A stretch of 64,000 bases of DNA. It comes from Alisma plantago-aquatica. Its lineage: Eukaryota > Streptophyta > Magnoliopsida > Alismatales > Alismataceae. Below, piece after piece: positions 23,535 to 35,305 of the stretch (position 1 is its first letter; each line of letters starts with the position of its first letter). The stretch spans positions 1,337,160,915 to 1,337,224,914 of the forward strand of contig OY856409.1 of the NCBI GenBank assembly GCA_963693085.1, written 5' to 3'. Below the pieces are notes generated by a model that saw nothing but the letters and a program-made list of their open reading frames with translations, was not told where the DNA came from and made no database searches. A program made the translations under genes and the position numbers.

Positions 23535-24438
23535 AGAATGATATTTCTAAACTTTATTCTCATAATTATTTTTGTATTTGATGACATGTGAAACTTTTAT
23601 ATATACATGTCTGAATGAATTTTCTACGTGTCTAAATGTGTGAATGTGAAGATGAATACATGAATGTTTCTACATGTGTATGAATGTGAAAAGAGATGAA
23701 ATGAATGGAACTGCAAGTTGCTAAATGTGTGTGAAAATGGAGGAAATTTGAAATGGAACTATTGGTTTCTACATGTCTGTGATGAAAAATAATATGAATT
23801 AGATGTGCTTATACATGTGTATGAATCACATGATTCATATATAATATTGTCCATCTTGTTAATTTTGTAGGTTTGTGTCATGTTGTTGGTTGATATCAAT
23901 AGATGTTGTAAACTTGGAATTCAAAACTGAACTGCAGGTTCTGCATCCTGCTGACCAGCTATACAGCAGGCCTGCAAACTGATAAGAAAACAAAATCAGA
24001 ACATAGGTGTCAGTTATTTGTATAAAACCAACAACAAAATATATAGGTGTCGGTTATTAGTATGGAACCGACGCCGATGGTGCCCTTGCTAGCGCCTTTT
24101 TGTCGGTGGCGGGAAGGGTTATGCTGTCAGTTTTTGTGAAACTCCGACGACTTTGACCTGGATATAGTGTCGGTTTTTTTAAATAACTGACGCCTATAGA
24201 GCCCTTGCTGGCACATTTTTAGTTGCGGGAAGGGTTATGGCGTCGGTTATTATTAAATAACGGATGCCTATAGAGCCCTTGTTGGCGCATTTTTTGTGGC
24301 GGGAAGGGTTATGGCGTCGGTGTTAAAACCGATGTTGAAGGCTTCGACTTTTAGCGGCACCCACTTGGGTGTCGCTTTGAAACCGACGCCAAAGGCCTTA
24401 AATAACCGACACTAAAGGTCAGTTCTGTACTAGTGAAC

Positions 24439-25330
24439 CAAGCCCACAATTGTTGAGGTGGCTGCAAAAATGGTAAAACTCAACCCTCAGAGCATTTGAT
24501 ATTGATGATTGTTATGTTTACTTACCAATTTCTATTGATGGCGGTTAGCGGGAGCTTCATGAGAAGAGGAAGCAAGGCAAGTTCATCCCTGAGGGCACAA
24601 GGGATGAATTGACAGTTGCTCTTGGTAACCCAGAGCATCTTAGACGTGTTCGGGCTACAAGCGCTAGTGTGGACATAAAAGTGTTTTGTGGGCCATCACA
24701 GTACAAACATGTCCCAAAAGCGGTATTTTCTAAAACTGAGGTAGCATATTCTTTTTTTAGAATGTTATTACAAAGGGAATTCAATAATCAAAAGCTAGCC
24801 TTTCGTTTGTCCATGTATAGGTAGATGAGTTAATTGATAACAGAGTCCAGGAAGCAATGAGCAAGTGACAGGCGTCTCAAGATGCCACTCAGACAGTACC
24901 TCTATCGTGCCACTCTTCCCCTACGGTAGAGGTGGTTGGGAGTAATCCTATAGACCCACCACCAAGCACGTCCGTTGTAAGTATTTTTATGACATGGTAG
25001 CTAGTCTTTTCAAGATGATATGTTTATTTATATGTATATAACATACTCTATGTAAATTTATAGGGGTTGAGGTCATGTCATGTCATCTAAGATTCAAAGA
25101 ATTCGTCGTTGCAGAGGTTGATGCTTACCCACGCCTTCTAGGGCACACCAATCATGGTACTCCAGTACCTGATGGTTATGTTTGTGTGAGCTCAAGGCTT
25201 GTGTTCCCTCATTAGAGGCAGCATCCATTGCCATATGTTCACCCAGATGTTGACACGCTTGGTGAAGCAGAAGGTGGAGTAATATTGTGGCCCGAAACGG
25301 ATGTCGTCTATACTGATCATGTATGGTAAA
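24439..25330 (+). pseudogene. CACTA2 transposase-associated protein, middle exons
   Basis: After the inner CACTA the frame continues KPTIVEVAAKMVKLNPQSI. A further exon at about 24550-24740 reads ELREKRKQGKFIPEGTRDEL TVALGNPEHLRRVRA (split here only for length). Next come VDELIDNRVQEAMSK then a stop, and an exon near 25070-25325 with GHTNHGTPVPDGYVCVSSRL and VDTLGEAEGGVILWP. These match the plant 'transposase_24' type proteins of En/Spm elements. In-frame stops (near 24866 and 25215) indicate decay. Confidence 0.7.
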
Positions 25331-25387
25331 TTTAACATTACATTAATTTGTTAGCATGTATATACAAGTCAATTGATATGAAATTAT

Positions 25388-26788
25388 ATATATAGAAGAA
25401 AAGAAAGAAACCCGCTACAGCTCCACCTCCACCTCCTTCTACAGTACGTAGTTGGCTTCCAAAGGACCTATACGACTCGATAGGTCCTAATTGTAGGGGT
25501 ATGGCAATATGGATAGGCAAACATAACAAATTGTGTCCTATAAATATTTATATTCTAGAGGATGTTGCAGGCCAATCATATGATAACACTATATTTATAC
25601 AAGATATTTTGGAGTTGTTTAGGTATGATTGGTTGAATACATCTATGATAGAGCTATGGATATGGTGAGATCTTGTTTATATATATTTACCTTATTTTAT
25701 ATACAGTGATCTGGTTTCTTATATATTAATGTATACGTAATATATATTTTGCAGCCACCTACACAAGATTTGTACATAATTTTTATTTACCCATGTGGGA
25801 TTTCTAATTCCATCTTTGATCAGCCTTATAGATAAAGACCATGCATCAGTTACCTTATACTGATGTGTCGCTTTTAAATATTTTGGTAAAAAAAGAAGAG
25901 TGTGATAATAGCTCCATTCAATGTTAAGTTTATTTGTTTATAATTTGGACTTAAAATTATATTTTATTGTTGATTTTGAGTTATATATTTTTAACTTTCT
26001 TATATCTAGTGGTAAGCATTGGGAGTTACTGGTTATTCTCCCCAAGACATTCACTGTTTATTATCTAGATCCTGAGGGGAAGCAATTAGACATACATGGA
26101 CACGTAATGAAAAGGCCATTATTCACGTGAGAAATTTTTCATATTTATATCCGTTAACATCTATTATTACATTACTATTTGGTAATGCAATTTAATGTGT
26201 GACATTGACATGTAGGGCTTTAAAAGATTTCAAAAAAGCTGGAAGAAACATGTGTAAGATAAAGAAGAAACCGTTAGTTTGGGAGAATGTGAAAGTAATT
26301 TTCTGACTCCAATGTATATATTATTTATGTGAACTATGCTTATTTTTATTCATTAACATTTTGTATGTTAAAATTTATAGTGTGCTAAACAAGACAACAG
26401 ATGGACATGTGCATACTACGTGATGCAATATATGGACTTGATTGTCAGATATGCTACACAGGATATCGATAACATACAACATGTATTTTATAGTCTCATT
26501 AGATAATATGCAATATATCAATCTTATTAATTATATATATTATATAGTCTCATTAGATAATATGAAATATATCAATCTTATTAATTATATATATATACGT
26601 CATTCTCTTTGCAGGTGCTTAAAACTAGTGACTTCATTTCAGGTGAAAAGTTATTAGATGTACATAGTCCCTATACGATGGAACAATTAGATGATATAAG
26701 AGAACAATGGACAAAAGCCTTAGAAGCGCTGGGAATTTTTTATTATCACTTAAGTATTGATGACGACGATGATAATGATAAAGAATGA
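25388..26788 (+). pseudogene. CACTA2 ULP1-like (C48) cysteine protease exons
   Basis: Exons can be read at about 25388-25665 (SWLPKDLYDSIGPNCRG; AGQSYDNTIFIQDILELFRY), 25990-26128 (SGKHWELLVILPKTFTVYY), 26218-26335, 26380-26460 (AKQDNRWTCAYYVMQYMDL) and 26615-26788 (GEKLLDVHSPYTMEQLDDI, ending in an Asp-rich tail). His, Asp, Gln and Cys of the ULP1 triad and oxyanion hole are all present. GT-AG borders fit, for example TTCAC|GTGAG near 26128 and CATGTAG|GG near 26217. The protein would be fused to the transposase-associated part upstream, which has stops, so the whole gene is probably dead although this domain looks preserved. Confidence 0.7.
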
Positions 26789-27098
26789 CATTTTTAAACT
26801 TTGATGTCATAATATTTTTCTGTATTTGATGACATATTAAACTTTAAAAGACACACTTATATATACATGTCTGAATGAATTTTGAATTGTTTTATCAATA
26901 TACATGTGTGTGAATGTGCTTCTACGTGTGTGTCAATGTGAAAAGAGATGAATGAATGGATGTACTTCTACATGTGTGTGAATGTGAAAAGAGATGAATG
27001 AATGGAACTGCAGGCTGCTACATGTGTGTGAATTATATGAATGAATTAAATATACTTATACATGTGTGAATCACATGATATATATATATATATATATA

Positions 27099-27502
27099 GG
27101 GTAGCGATCCAGTGAGAAACATATCTTGGTGAGAGCATGAGAGGCATTTGAATAACTCTCCAGATAGATCAATTTTTCATATTCCAACCGTATAGATTAC
27201 AAGTATATCTTAATATTTACCTTCCTACAAAATTTCATCACCATCTAATTTGTAGATCATTCACAACAACAAAATACTTTTCGACGCTCTATATTGAATT
27301 TCAGGCTGACCGTTGGATGTAAAAAGTGTATATTGTACATATGGACATGTAAACAATGTCTGATTGCAATGATTTTGTGTGAGAAGGTAAATGAAATGAT
27401 GCTTTTTCCATCTATATGGTTGGATTTTTAAAAACAGCTCCCAGATTGTAGTTATTCAAATGCCTCTCATGCTCTCACCGTAGGATGTTTCTCACTGGAT
27501 CG

Positions 27503-27508
<6 letters not shown>
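27099..27508. mobile_element. TIR MITE in (TA)n, copy 1
   Basis: Terminal inverted repeats begin GGGTAGCGATCCAGTGAGAA and extend imperfectly for about 60 bp, including GAGAGCATGAGAGGCATTTG. There is no coding capacity. (TA)n lies on both sides, so a TA target duplication is possible but cannot be separated from the microsatellite. A second copy is at 32929-33310. Confidence 0.8.
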
Positions 27509-27578
<70 letters not shown>

Positions 27579-27580
27579 CC
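27508..27580. repeat. (TA)n microsatellite
   Basis: An uninterrupted TA run follows the MITE and merges with its possible target duplication. Confidence 0.9.
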
Positions 27581-27948
27581 ATCTTGTTAATATTGTAGGT
27601 GTGTGGCTTGTTGTTGGCCGAAATCAGAGGATGTTGTAACTTGCAGTTCAGAACTAAGAAGAAAAGAAAAAACCCGACAACGAATGTCCAAATCGTCGGT
27701 TAACTATAGAAAACCGCCATCTTTGGTTCTAACGGTGTCAGTTATTTTTTATTTATAAAAAAAGTCAATAAAGGAGGTCAACGGAGTCAGTTATTTATAC
27801 ACATCCGATAACTATGGTCTAATCGGGGGCCAATTTTTTTTATTCTGGATGGAAAATGGTATTAGTTTTGGATGAATAATCGGCGCCTATGGTGCCATTA
27901 CTGACGATTCTTTTTTAGTTGCAGTCGGGGACGGCTCTAAGTCGTCGG

Positions 27949-29212
27949 TAGTGGTGGACCCACACAGGGGCCACATGAAGCCGCAGCCTCACCAAATTTT
28001 CACATTTACATCTGCTTCTATAGCTCAAAATAGCCTTTGGCCTCACCCGCCGTCATTGCATGAGTGATTAATAAATAGGAATTAATTCAAAATAATAATT
28101 AACATCAACAGTTACAAATCGTCATATATGAAAAGATGGATAAACTACTAGGCCACGAAGGAAACGGATGGCCTTTCCTTCTCAATCCATTGTCATTGCA
28201 TGCAATAATTAAAACATGAGGAATTAATACATCAGTTTCTAATCAATTGGTACAAAAAGTTGGGTAGTCACTCCGCATGGAATATTTAATATAGAACAAA
28301 CGATAGACCTCTCCCTCTCATTAACGGATATAAATAAAATAACTATCTCACCAATCGGACAAGTTACATAGAAGAGAAAACGTAAGACCCATGAATAATT
28401 ATGAATTGGAAACGGGAAAGAGTCTATCTTATATTAGAAAAGAAACTATGTGAAACAAAAAAATAACAAATAAGAGAACTAACAAAAAGGGAGTTTAAAA
28501 GAATAAGGAATGTGCGTTAGACCACATTAATGCATATAATTTAATGAATCAAATCAAGATATGATCATAGTAGATAGGTTTTCAAAATTTACTTATAAGA
28601 ATGAAGGAGTATATGGCTTCTAATTGTAATACTTTGTTCTTAATAATATGTCTTAAGCATATTCAAACTCAATTACATATAACTTTATAATAAAGTAACA
28701 CATTTAAATACCTATTGCATATTAACTCACTTCTATTTATTACACTATGATAAAAATCTTCTAATTAAATGTTAAAATCTCATAAAAATGTACATATTAT
28801 AAGATATTCTTTTGTATTGAACTTTTTTCCTTAGTGTACTATACATTTAATGATTTTATTAATTTTATGCTACAATTTCGTAGTCCTTTTCTTATTATAT
28901 AGATCATCTTTCATTCATATGATACGGACAAATACTTAATATGTGGGAGACATATCCTAGAGTCCAGTATAAAAATATAATTGTAGAAACCATTAATTAT
29001 GGAACACTTCTAGGCAATGAAACATGGTCTGCCTCTCTTTAATTCTTTTCATTTACATTTAATTGGTGAATTTTTTGTTAATGAATACTAGTATATTTTT
29101 TCTATCATTTTCAACCTTTGTAATGTTAATTCATTATTTTTTAGATATTGACATTAGAATTTTTGTGGTTACACTTGGCCTCACCCACTTTTAGTTTCTA
29201 GGTCCACCACTG
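27949..29212. mobile_element. non-autonomous hAT element with 8-bp TSD
   Basis: The ends are TAGTGGTGGACC and, inverted, CAGTGGTGGACC, flanked by a perfect 8-bp direct repeat GTCGTCGG (27941-27948 and 29213-29220). The 1,264-bp interior is AT-rich with no transposase. It interrupts the 3' subterminal repeat region of CACTA2. Confidence 0.88.
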
Positions 29213-29336
29213 GTCGTCGGTTTTGTAACCAACGTTTAAGACGTCTACTTTTAGTATCGCTCACTTGGGTGTCGCTTGGGAAACCGACGTCAAAAGGCTT
29301 ATTTAACCGACGTCAAAGGTGATATTTGTACTAGTG

Positions 29337-30171
29337 CATTTTGTCAGGATCGTCAAAAATCCTGAACTCGCCCCATCTTGCATTAGTCAAATGCTAAATT
29401 TTCATTATCCAGTAAACTTAAATTTTATTTTTAATTTGTTGGATTTAATATATAAACCCTAAACCCTAAACTTAAATGACCAGCTGGAGTTGGATTTTGA
29501 TGAACTCTATTATTTTGATGGACACCAAAATATGAGACGATGTCTGAAAATCCTTAGATTAGCCCCAATTTTCGTGTCTTGTTAACCAAACACAAAATTT
29601 AGATATATAAACTATAGAATACAATCCAACTCGGAAAATCCAAGAAACCAAACATTCCATAATTGTCGTGATCTCTGCTTACCACAATACTACTTTTGTG
29701 AGCGCTCCACATTTCTTAAGCGCCCATTCGCAGCCTTTAACCGTAATTGTTATCCCAGTTCACCCTATTTGTTTATCAAGCTTTTGAGAACTTGTATATC
29801 GTGTTGCATATTAAGATGTTATAATCATAATAAACAAATTTTTCTTGTGACATGTGGATATCGATTGAGTTGGACTCTCGAGTTGTTTAAGCTGCAATCT
29901 GCATATACAGCCAAGAAAGTCACATGGATTACAGAACAAAGTTCAGTGACATACGTATACAACGATAGAAGATATTTCATAAACGCTCATCCTCATCCCC
30001 GTGTTACTTTCATGCATCGGATAACAGATATTCTGGGACACATCCCCATGTTAACTTTCATGCACTGGGTAACAGAAATTCTGGGGCAAGAACACAGTTT
30101 GCTACAGCGATGTTCTTTTCGTTCGACCCGTACTATACGCTAGCGTTCCAAGGTAATATGACGGTACTACA
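29337..30171. other. intergenic stretch without recognisable gene
   Basis: I see no supported gene. CAT after the CACTA2 terminus would be its target duplication, but the left partner is not identified. A two-and-a-half-unit CCCTAAA stretch near 29455 is too short to be a telomeric array. The 124-residue frame at 29769-30143 has no domain I recognise. Confidence 0.5.
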
Positions 30172-31353
30172 AATAGTTCTTTTTCCCAATAACTCCCTTT
30201 ATTTTGCCAAAATCCTGACAAAAACCTGAGTTTTGCATAATCCTAAATCCCCCCCCCCCCGACCTTCTTGCTTCCGTTAGAAAACTAACGTGGCCGTTAT
30301 AGTTGTTTGGAAACCAAGTGCTCGTAACATTTATTTTCAGTTGTTTGTTAAGCCTTTTTGTTCTTTTTTTAAACTGTTTTTGTTACATGGCTTCGCAATG
30401 AGAAACTGCTCTGGATAATAATTCTTTGAACTTGATCATCACGTGTTACCATGATAAACTGGTACCGGTTTTAGTCATGATAAATTGACTTGATTCACAC
30501 CTACATAAAATATTCAAAATTCAAGTGCAAGGTAGGGAGCGAAGCTGTGCGGATACATTATAGTTGTACCTCGACTGTAGAAGAAATTGCATACCAATAT
30601 CAGATAAAATTCATTATAATTTTCAAATTTAAAAATCATATAGACACCACAAAGTAAGAATATGATCTAAGTTGATTGGAAAAGAAGGATTCAAATAGCC
30701 ATTCTGAACATGAATGAAACTAAGACTTAATTGTTAGTGATGATGATGCATGCCACTAAAAAATCTTGATCAACAACACTACAATGTTGTCGTTAATGAT
30801 ACATACCACTAAAAATTATATATTATTGTTATCATTATCATCAATAATTAAGTTTCAGATCCATTTATGTTGAAATCAGCTATGTGGATTTTTTTTCCAA
30901 TCAACTTTATCATAGGTCATACTTTGATCGTTTGTGTTGCGTATATAATTTTTAAATTAAAAAAATGTGTGAATTTGGTATAGAATTTATTCTATAATCG
31001 GGTTATAATTTTGACAACCACAATGTAACAAAGCACAGCTGCGCTTCCTAACTTGCACTTAAATTGTAGTTGCGAATCTGAGTCAATTTATCATGACTAA
31101 AACTAGTACCAGTTTATCAGGATAACACGTGATGATCAAGTTCATAGATCAATTATCCAGAACAGTTCCTCACAGCGAAGCCGTGGGCCATGTAATAACA
31201 ATAGTTAAAAGAAAAAAGTACAAAAAGGCTAACGACCACGTTAGTTTTTTAACGAAAGCAAGCTGCTCAGGGGGTATTTAGGATTATGCATAACTCAGGG
31301 TGTTTTCTAGGATTTCAACAAAATAGAGGGGGTTGTTTGGGAAAAACTCTATT
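30172..31353. mobile_element. fold-back element (1.2-kb imperfect inverted repeat)
   Basis: The two halves pair about a centre near 30762. Examples are TTGCATAATCCTAAAT at 30233 with its complement near 31275, AACTAACGTGG at 30283 with CCACGTTAGTT at 31231, GATCATCACGTGTTA near 30434 with its complement near 31122, and CTAAGTTGATTGG at 30667 with CCAATCAACTT at 30897. The arms are about 500-580 bp. No transposase and no clear target duplication were found. The structure suits a Mutator-like fold-back or MITE-derived hairpin element. Confidence 0.8.
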
Positions 31354-31374
31354 AAAAAACCAGTAATGGTGTGG

Positions 31375-31480
31375 CCCAACATCCTTTTAAGAGTTTATTC
31401 CCGTTAGTCCCCTTACTTTTCCAGAAATCCCTAAAACCTCCCTCCCTTTTCCCTAATTCCATCTACCCCTCTGATACCTT
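31375..31480 (+). repeat. single arm related to the fold-back element
   Basis: TTTATTCCCGTTAGTCCCCT and the following text resemble the outer end of the fold-back arms (TTTTTCCCAATAACTCCC). It may be a remnant of a related copy. Confidence 0.35.
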
Positions 31481-31684
31481 TTTCGTCAGCTGCCGTGACG
31501 GTGCTAAATGGGCAACTGTACCTTTTTATTTTTCAATACGCCATGTGCATACCAATGTAGCCTTTAATACTTATATACCATTGATTTATATATTATACCA
31601 TACTAGGATTGTTTAAATGTTATAATTTTTTTTAAATAAACACATTCTAATTTATTATTTATACAAAAAGATGTTAAAATTTTG

Positions 31685-32385
31685 TCCTAGTCAGAAATGG
31701 CTAATCGGATTTTTCACAGTCAAGCATGCCTATTAGGACCCGAATTTTATTCACTCTATCCAAATGTAAAATGTATGTAGATTATTGATTTTAGAACTTT
31801 ATCTCAGCCTCATTTATATTATTAAATTGGTAATGGACTTAGACTCATATTTTGATAACTCTATATGATAAGTGTGTTAATTTGTAGAAATTTAAATTTA
31901 CTTTATTTAGATCATTTACTAGTCTAACACTAAACCAACTGACCGGAATTTATTCCAAAGATCCAACTCGAATTGTAAAAATTTGCTTTGGTTCTTTCTT
32001 TTGTTTCAGCTCGTCTTTCGTTTGACATTTATTATTTGTAACATTATTCAAACCATTTAAGCATATATGAAATTATTATGTTTAGGGTTATTAATATATA
32101 TGTGTTGATTCTTGATTGGGTGTTTTGTGAGTAGTTATAGATTAATTTTGTACCAAATGGTGGTCTCGGTCACTGGAGTAGAGTAGTGTATCAATTGTAA
32201 GGATGTCAAGATATTATTGGGAGTCTAATGTCAATCTAAATTAAATAAATCACGTTAATTTTGAATTTTAAATTCAACGATGTATTTAGATTTTAAATTT
32301 GGACTAAATTATCAAAATCCAATTCTAATAGATTAGTGATTTAACCAACAAAAAATCGATCAGCCATTTCTAACATGGACTGACT
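31685..32385. mobile_element. possible decayed TIR element
   Basis: CAGAAATGGCTAATCGGATT near 31690 is inverted with substitutions near 32357-32378 (AATCGATCAGCCATTTCTAA). About 20 bp match; there is no coding sequence and no certain target duplication. Confidence 0.35.
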
Positions 32386-32397
32386 CAAAACTTTAAC

Positions 32398-32400
<3 letters not shown>

Positions 32401-32449
<49 letters not shown>

Positions 32450-32867
32450 TATAGAGAGAGTCAGGCTAGAATACACTCGAGTGTACAGATCGCACGAATA
32501 CACTCAAGTGTGTTGGCATATCAAGACTATTTTTTACAAAATGTAAACCATTGATCTTCACCATCATATTATAACTAGGCTACATACAAATTTTGAGCCC
32601 ATTTGGATGAGTGTAACTCGCTCATCCAAGGGCAACAAAATTGACGCGTGAAACTAATTTGAAATCTATAATTTTTGAGGTCTTTATAACATTGTTATAA
32701 AACTTATAAATGTCCAAATGTGCTCAACTTTTGCGTATGAATTATTCACAAGATGTTTAAGAAGATCAACGGATTAGATTTTTGAAGAAAAAAAATATTA
32801 CATAATGAAAAACTACTTGAGTATATTTTGCTCCGAATACGAGTGTATTATTTCTCTCTCTCTCTCT

Positions 32868-32928
<61 letters not shown>
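32401..32928. mobile_element. MITE with AATACACTCG-type ends inside (TA)n
   Basis: Between (TA)n runs, 32452-32872 has ends that invert: AGAGAG...TAGAATACACTCG on the left and, inverted, GAGAGAG...AATAATACACTCG on the right. There is no gene. A 45-bp fragment of the same family (33407-33453) has left- and right-end motifs almost touching. Confidence 0.65.
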
Positions 32929-33479
<551 letters not shown>

Positions 33480-33481
<2 letters not shown>

Positions 33482-33847
33482 GAATTGCCAGCGAGGTGTA
33501 ATTCGGGTGGCGAACTAATGAAATCCCAAAGGAACTAGGGTTCCACTTCCCAGTTGCGCACTGGAATAAAGTTTTCTTTTAAATTGGAAGATTGGACCCC
33601 TTTTTACCAACTCGGGAAATGTGTTTATTAATAAAATAATCAGCTTGAGCTCCTGAGCGAGTACAAATAACAGGCGAAGCCATATGTTACTGAATCAATA
33701 AGAATTCAAAAACGAAAAAAGCAGACGCTGAAGGGTTGAATTCTAAAAGATCAACCGGTGTTAGAAACTGATTGATAAATTAATCCACGAAAGAATAGCC
33801 AATCCTTCAGCTACAAGGGTCGTAAGTGGGGAATGGAAGGAACAGAA
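33480..33847 (-). other. probable 3' UTR of the translocator gene
   Basis: This is unique-looking sequence directly downstream of the translocator stop codon, up to the (TA)n/MITE cluster. No polyadenylation site can be fixed by eye. Confidence 0.45.
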
Positions 33848-33963
33848 TCAATAGAGACCCAAAAATTTCCACCAAACCGATCCGACTGAACCCCAAATAA
33901 AGGCATTGACCATAGCCATGATGAATCCCACTCTGAAAATGTCGGCAAGTTTGACGTAGCCAG
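33848..33963 (-). CDS. DIT2: chloroplast dicarboxylate translocator, last exon
   Basis: The exon follows an acceptor TTTGTGCAG at 33964 and reads (G)AGYVKLADIFRVGFIMAMV ... SVGSVWWKFLGLY, then TGA. The ending WWKFLGLY and the upstream YVKL...GFIMAMVNAFIWG are typical of the plastid DiT proteins (DASS/SLC13-type carriers). These exchange 2-oxoglutarate or glutamate for malate across the inner envelope in ammonia re-assimilation during photorespiration. Its phase (2 bases of the codon) matches the donor of the exon at 50347-49899, giving YYG-A-GYV. The last transmembrane helix is visible. It looks like DiT2 rather than DiT1, judged from memory of the family. Confidence 0.87.
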
Positions 33964-34394
33964 CTGCACAAAGGAGAACAGTCACATGAAATCGCATCAC
34001 AAACTCAATGAAAATAAATGCTTGACAAAGGAAAAAATAGAAATATCGATTAAAGGATTGAAAATAAAGCAACCAAGAGAACCTATAGAAGAAGAAAAAG
34101 ATAGTGCTGAGAAAAGAAAGCTGATATCAAATTGAATCATTCAGAAGAATGGCTTCTACTTTTATGTAATTATCCTAAATATAATCATTTATTTGTTGTA
34201 GCAGAAATATTCAAGTGAGATTCATGCGATAGTAAAATGTTTCTCCCTAACGAGATCCATAACTCAGTGCATGTAAAAGCATGCCAACCATAAAGCCCAA
34301 ATGCAGATTTAGCGATCTGGCAGCCAAGGCGGCTTCTTGTGATAGAGCCAGATTGCAATTTTATGGGGCGAGCAGTCAACTCTGTACAGTCCTT

Positions 34395-34690
34395 TGAGCT
34401 TAGCATACTTCAGGCAATATTTTTCAGCCATTAGAACCTACCGGCATATCAAATTCTGCAGTCTGGCCCCATGTGGTCCTTCTGATAAGGGTTTTGTAAC
34501 CCAACGCAGCCGGTTGAACCACCACCCGGAAGGTCTAGCGGGTCAGGTGGGACTGAAACCCCTTTTTAACCAAGACCCAAAAGTTTCTGTGATCCAGCCA
34601 GTTAAACCGCAGGCATGATGACCAGGCCCTCTGGTCAAAGACCCAACTGACTTTTATTGATCTTTTCTTGCTTCGCAACATGACAGTTTA
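34395..34690. repeat. unclassified repeat with AACCGG/GGTTGAACC words
   Basis: This C/G-richer segment (TAACCCAACGCAGCCGGTTG; GGTCAGGTGGGACTGAAAC) shares words with 45755-45905. The 74-residue frame in it is not a convincing gene. The family is unknown to me. Confidence 0.3.
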
Positions 34691-34789
34691 GGTGAGATAT
34701 TTGTGTGCCCTTTTATGCAGCCCAAACTACTACATACATTTGATTTATTTACTTATTAAGCAATTTGTAACTTGTTTTGAGCATCGCAA

Positions 34790-35225
34790 AACCATCTGTT
34801 TGCTTCTTTGTAAATGAATACTTGGTTTTGTACATTGCTATGCTTGATAATTCATCATCCCATTCTTTCATTCAGTAGATTATATACATAGATACAAACA
34901 CTTGTATAATTATCTCATGCTTTCATTTAGTAGCTTGTTTATATAGCAATTTTGCAGATACAATTTCGTTAAGATGTAAAGATTTTGAATCTCTCCTTAT
35001 AAGCGCTTCTCAAGTTGATTTATAAATAGATGCTTGGTTCTGTACTTTTAATGTTTCATAAGTTGTCATATCATGCTTTCATTCAGTTGATTATATATAT
35101 GTATACACAGAAATATAATTATCTCATGCTTTTATTTGGTTGCTTAGTAATTTAGCAATCTTATGGATGCAATTCTGTTAAGACGTAAGATTTAAAAACT
35201 CTCCTTATAAATGCTTCCCAAATTG
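34790..35225. repeat. tandem duplication of about 205 bp
   Basis: Two diverged units share TGCTTGGTTCTGTAC-like, CTTTCATTCAGT, ATAATTATCTCATGCTTT and CTCTCCTTATAA words in the same order. They are AT-rich and non-coding. Confidence 0.65.
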
Positions 35226-35305
35226 ATTTGTGTTTATCTGTTACTCTTTGAACTGTGCTCCACTCATTACATTGCTTGGTATTTTTTGCACTTATCCATA
35301 GCATG

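Larger units (their letters stand above)
18855..24435 (+). mobile_element. inner CACTA (En/Spm) element with TSD AAC (CACTA1)
   Basis: The left terminus is CACTACTATAGAA at 18855; the right terminus, inverted, is CACTAGTACAGAA ending at 24435. The 3-bp direct repeat AAC lies at 18852-18854 and 24436-24438, as expected for CACTA. Both ends carry many GTCGGTT/AACCGAC subterminal motifs. The interior resembles CACTA2 (shared ULP1-like exons and intron sequence) but is deleted relative to it. It also carries a B3-like gene. It lies within the coding region of CACTA2. Confidence 0.9.
18706..29336 (+). mobile_element. outer CACTA (En/Spm) element, interrupted (CACTA2)
   Basis: The right end is ...TACTAGTG at 29336, the inverse of the CACTA terminus, with subterminal CGTCGGTT/AACCGACG motifs inside it. 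Coding sequence of its gene is split between 18706-18854 and 24439 onward by a second CACTA. A TIR MITE at 27099 and a hAT element at 27949 sit in its 3' region. Its 5' end is not visible: the Athila-like element starts in its coding region and the sequence left of that does not continue it. Confidence 0.8.

Noticed and set aside
29450..29475. CCCTAAA telomere-like repeat
   Set aside because: Only two to three units in ordinary AT-rich sequence; too short for a telomeric or interstitial telomere array.
29769..30143. 124-residue plus-strand frame
   Set aside because: No recognisable motif, no splice or promoter support, and it borders a fold-back element.
34394..34618. 74-residue frame
   Set aside because: Lies in an unassigned repeat within the host intron; no domain.
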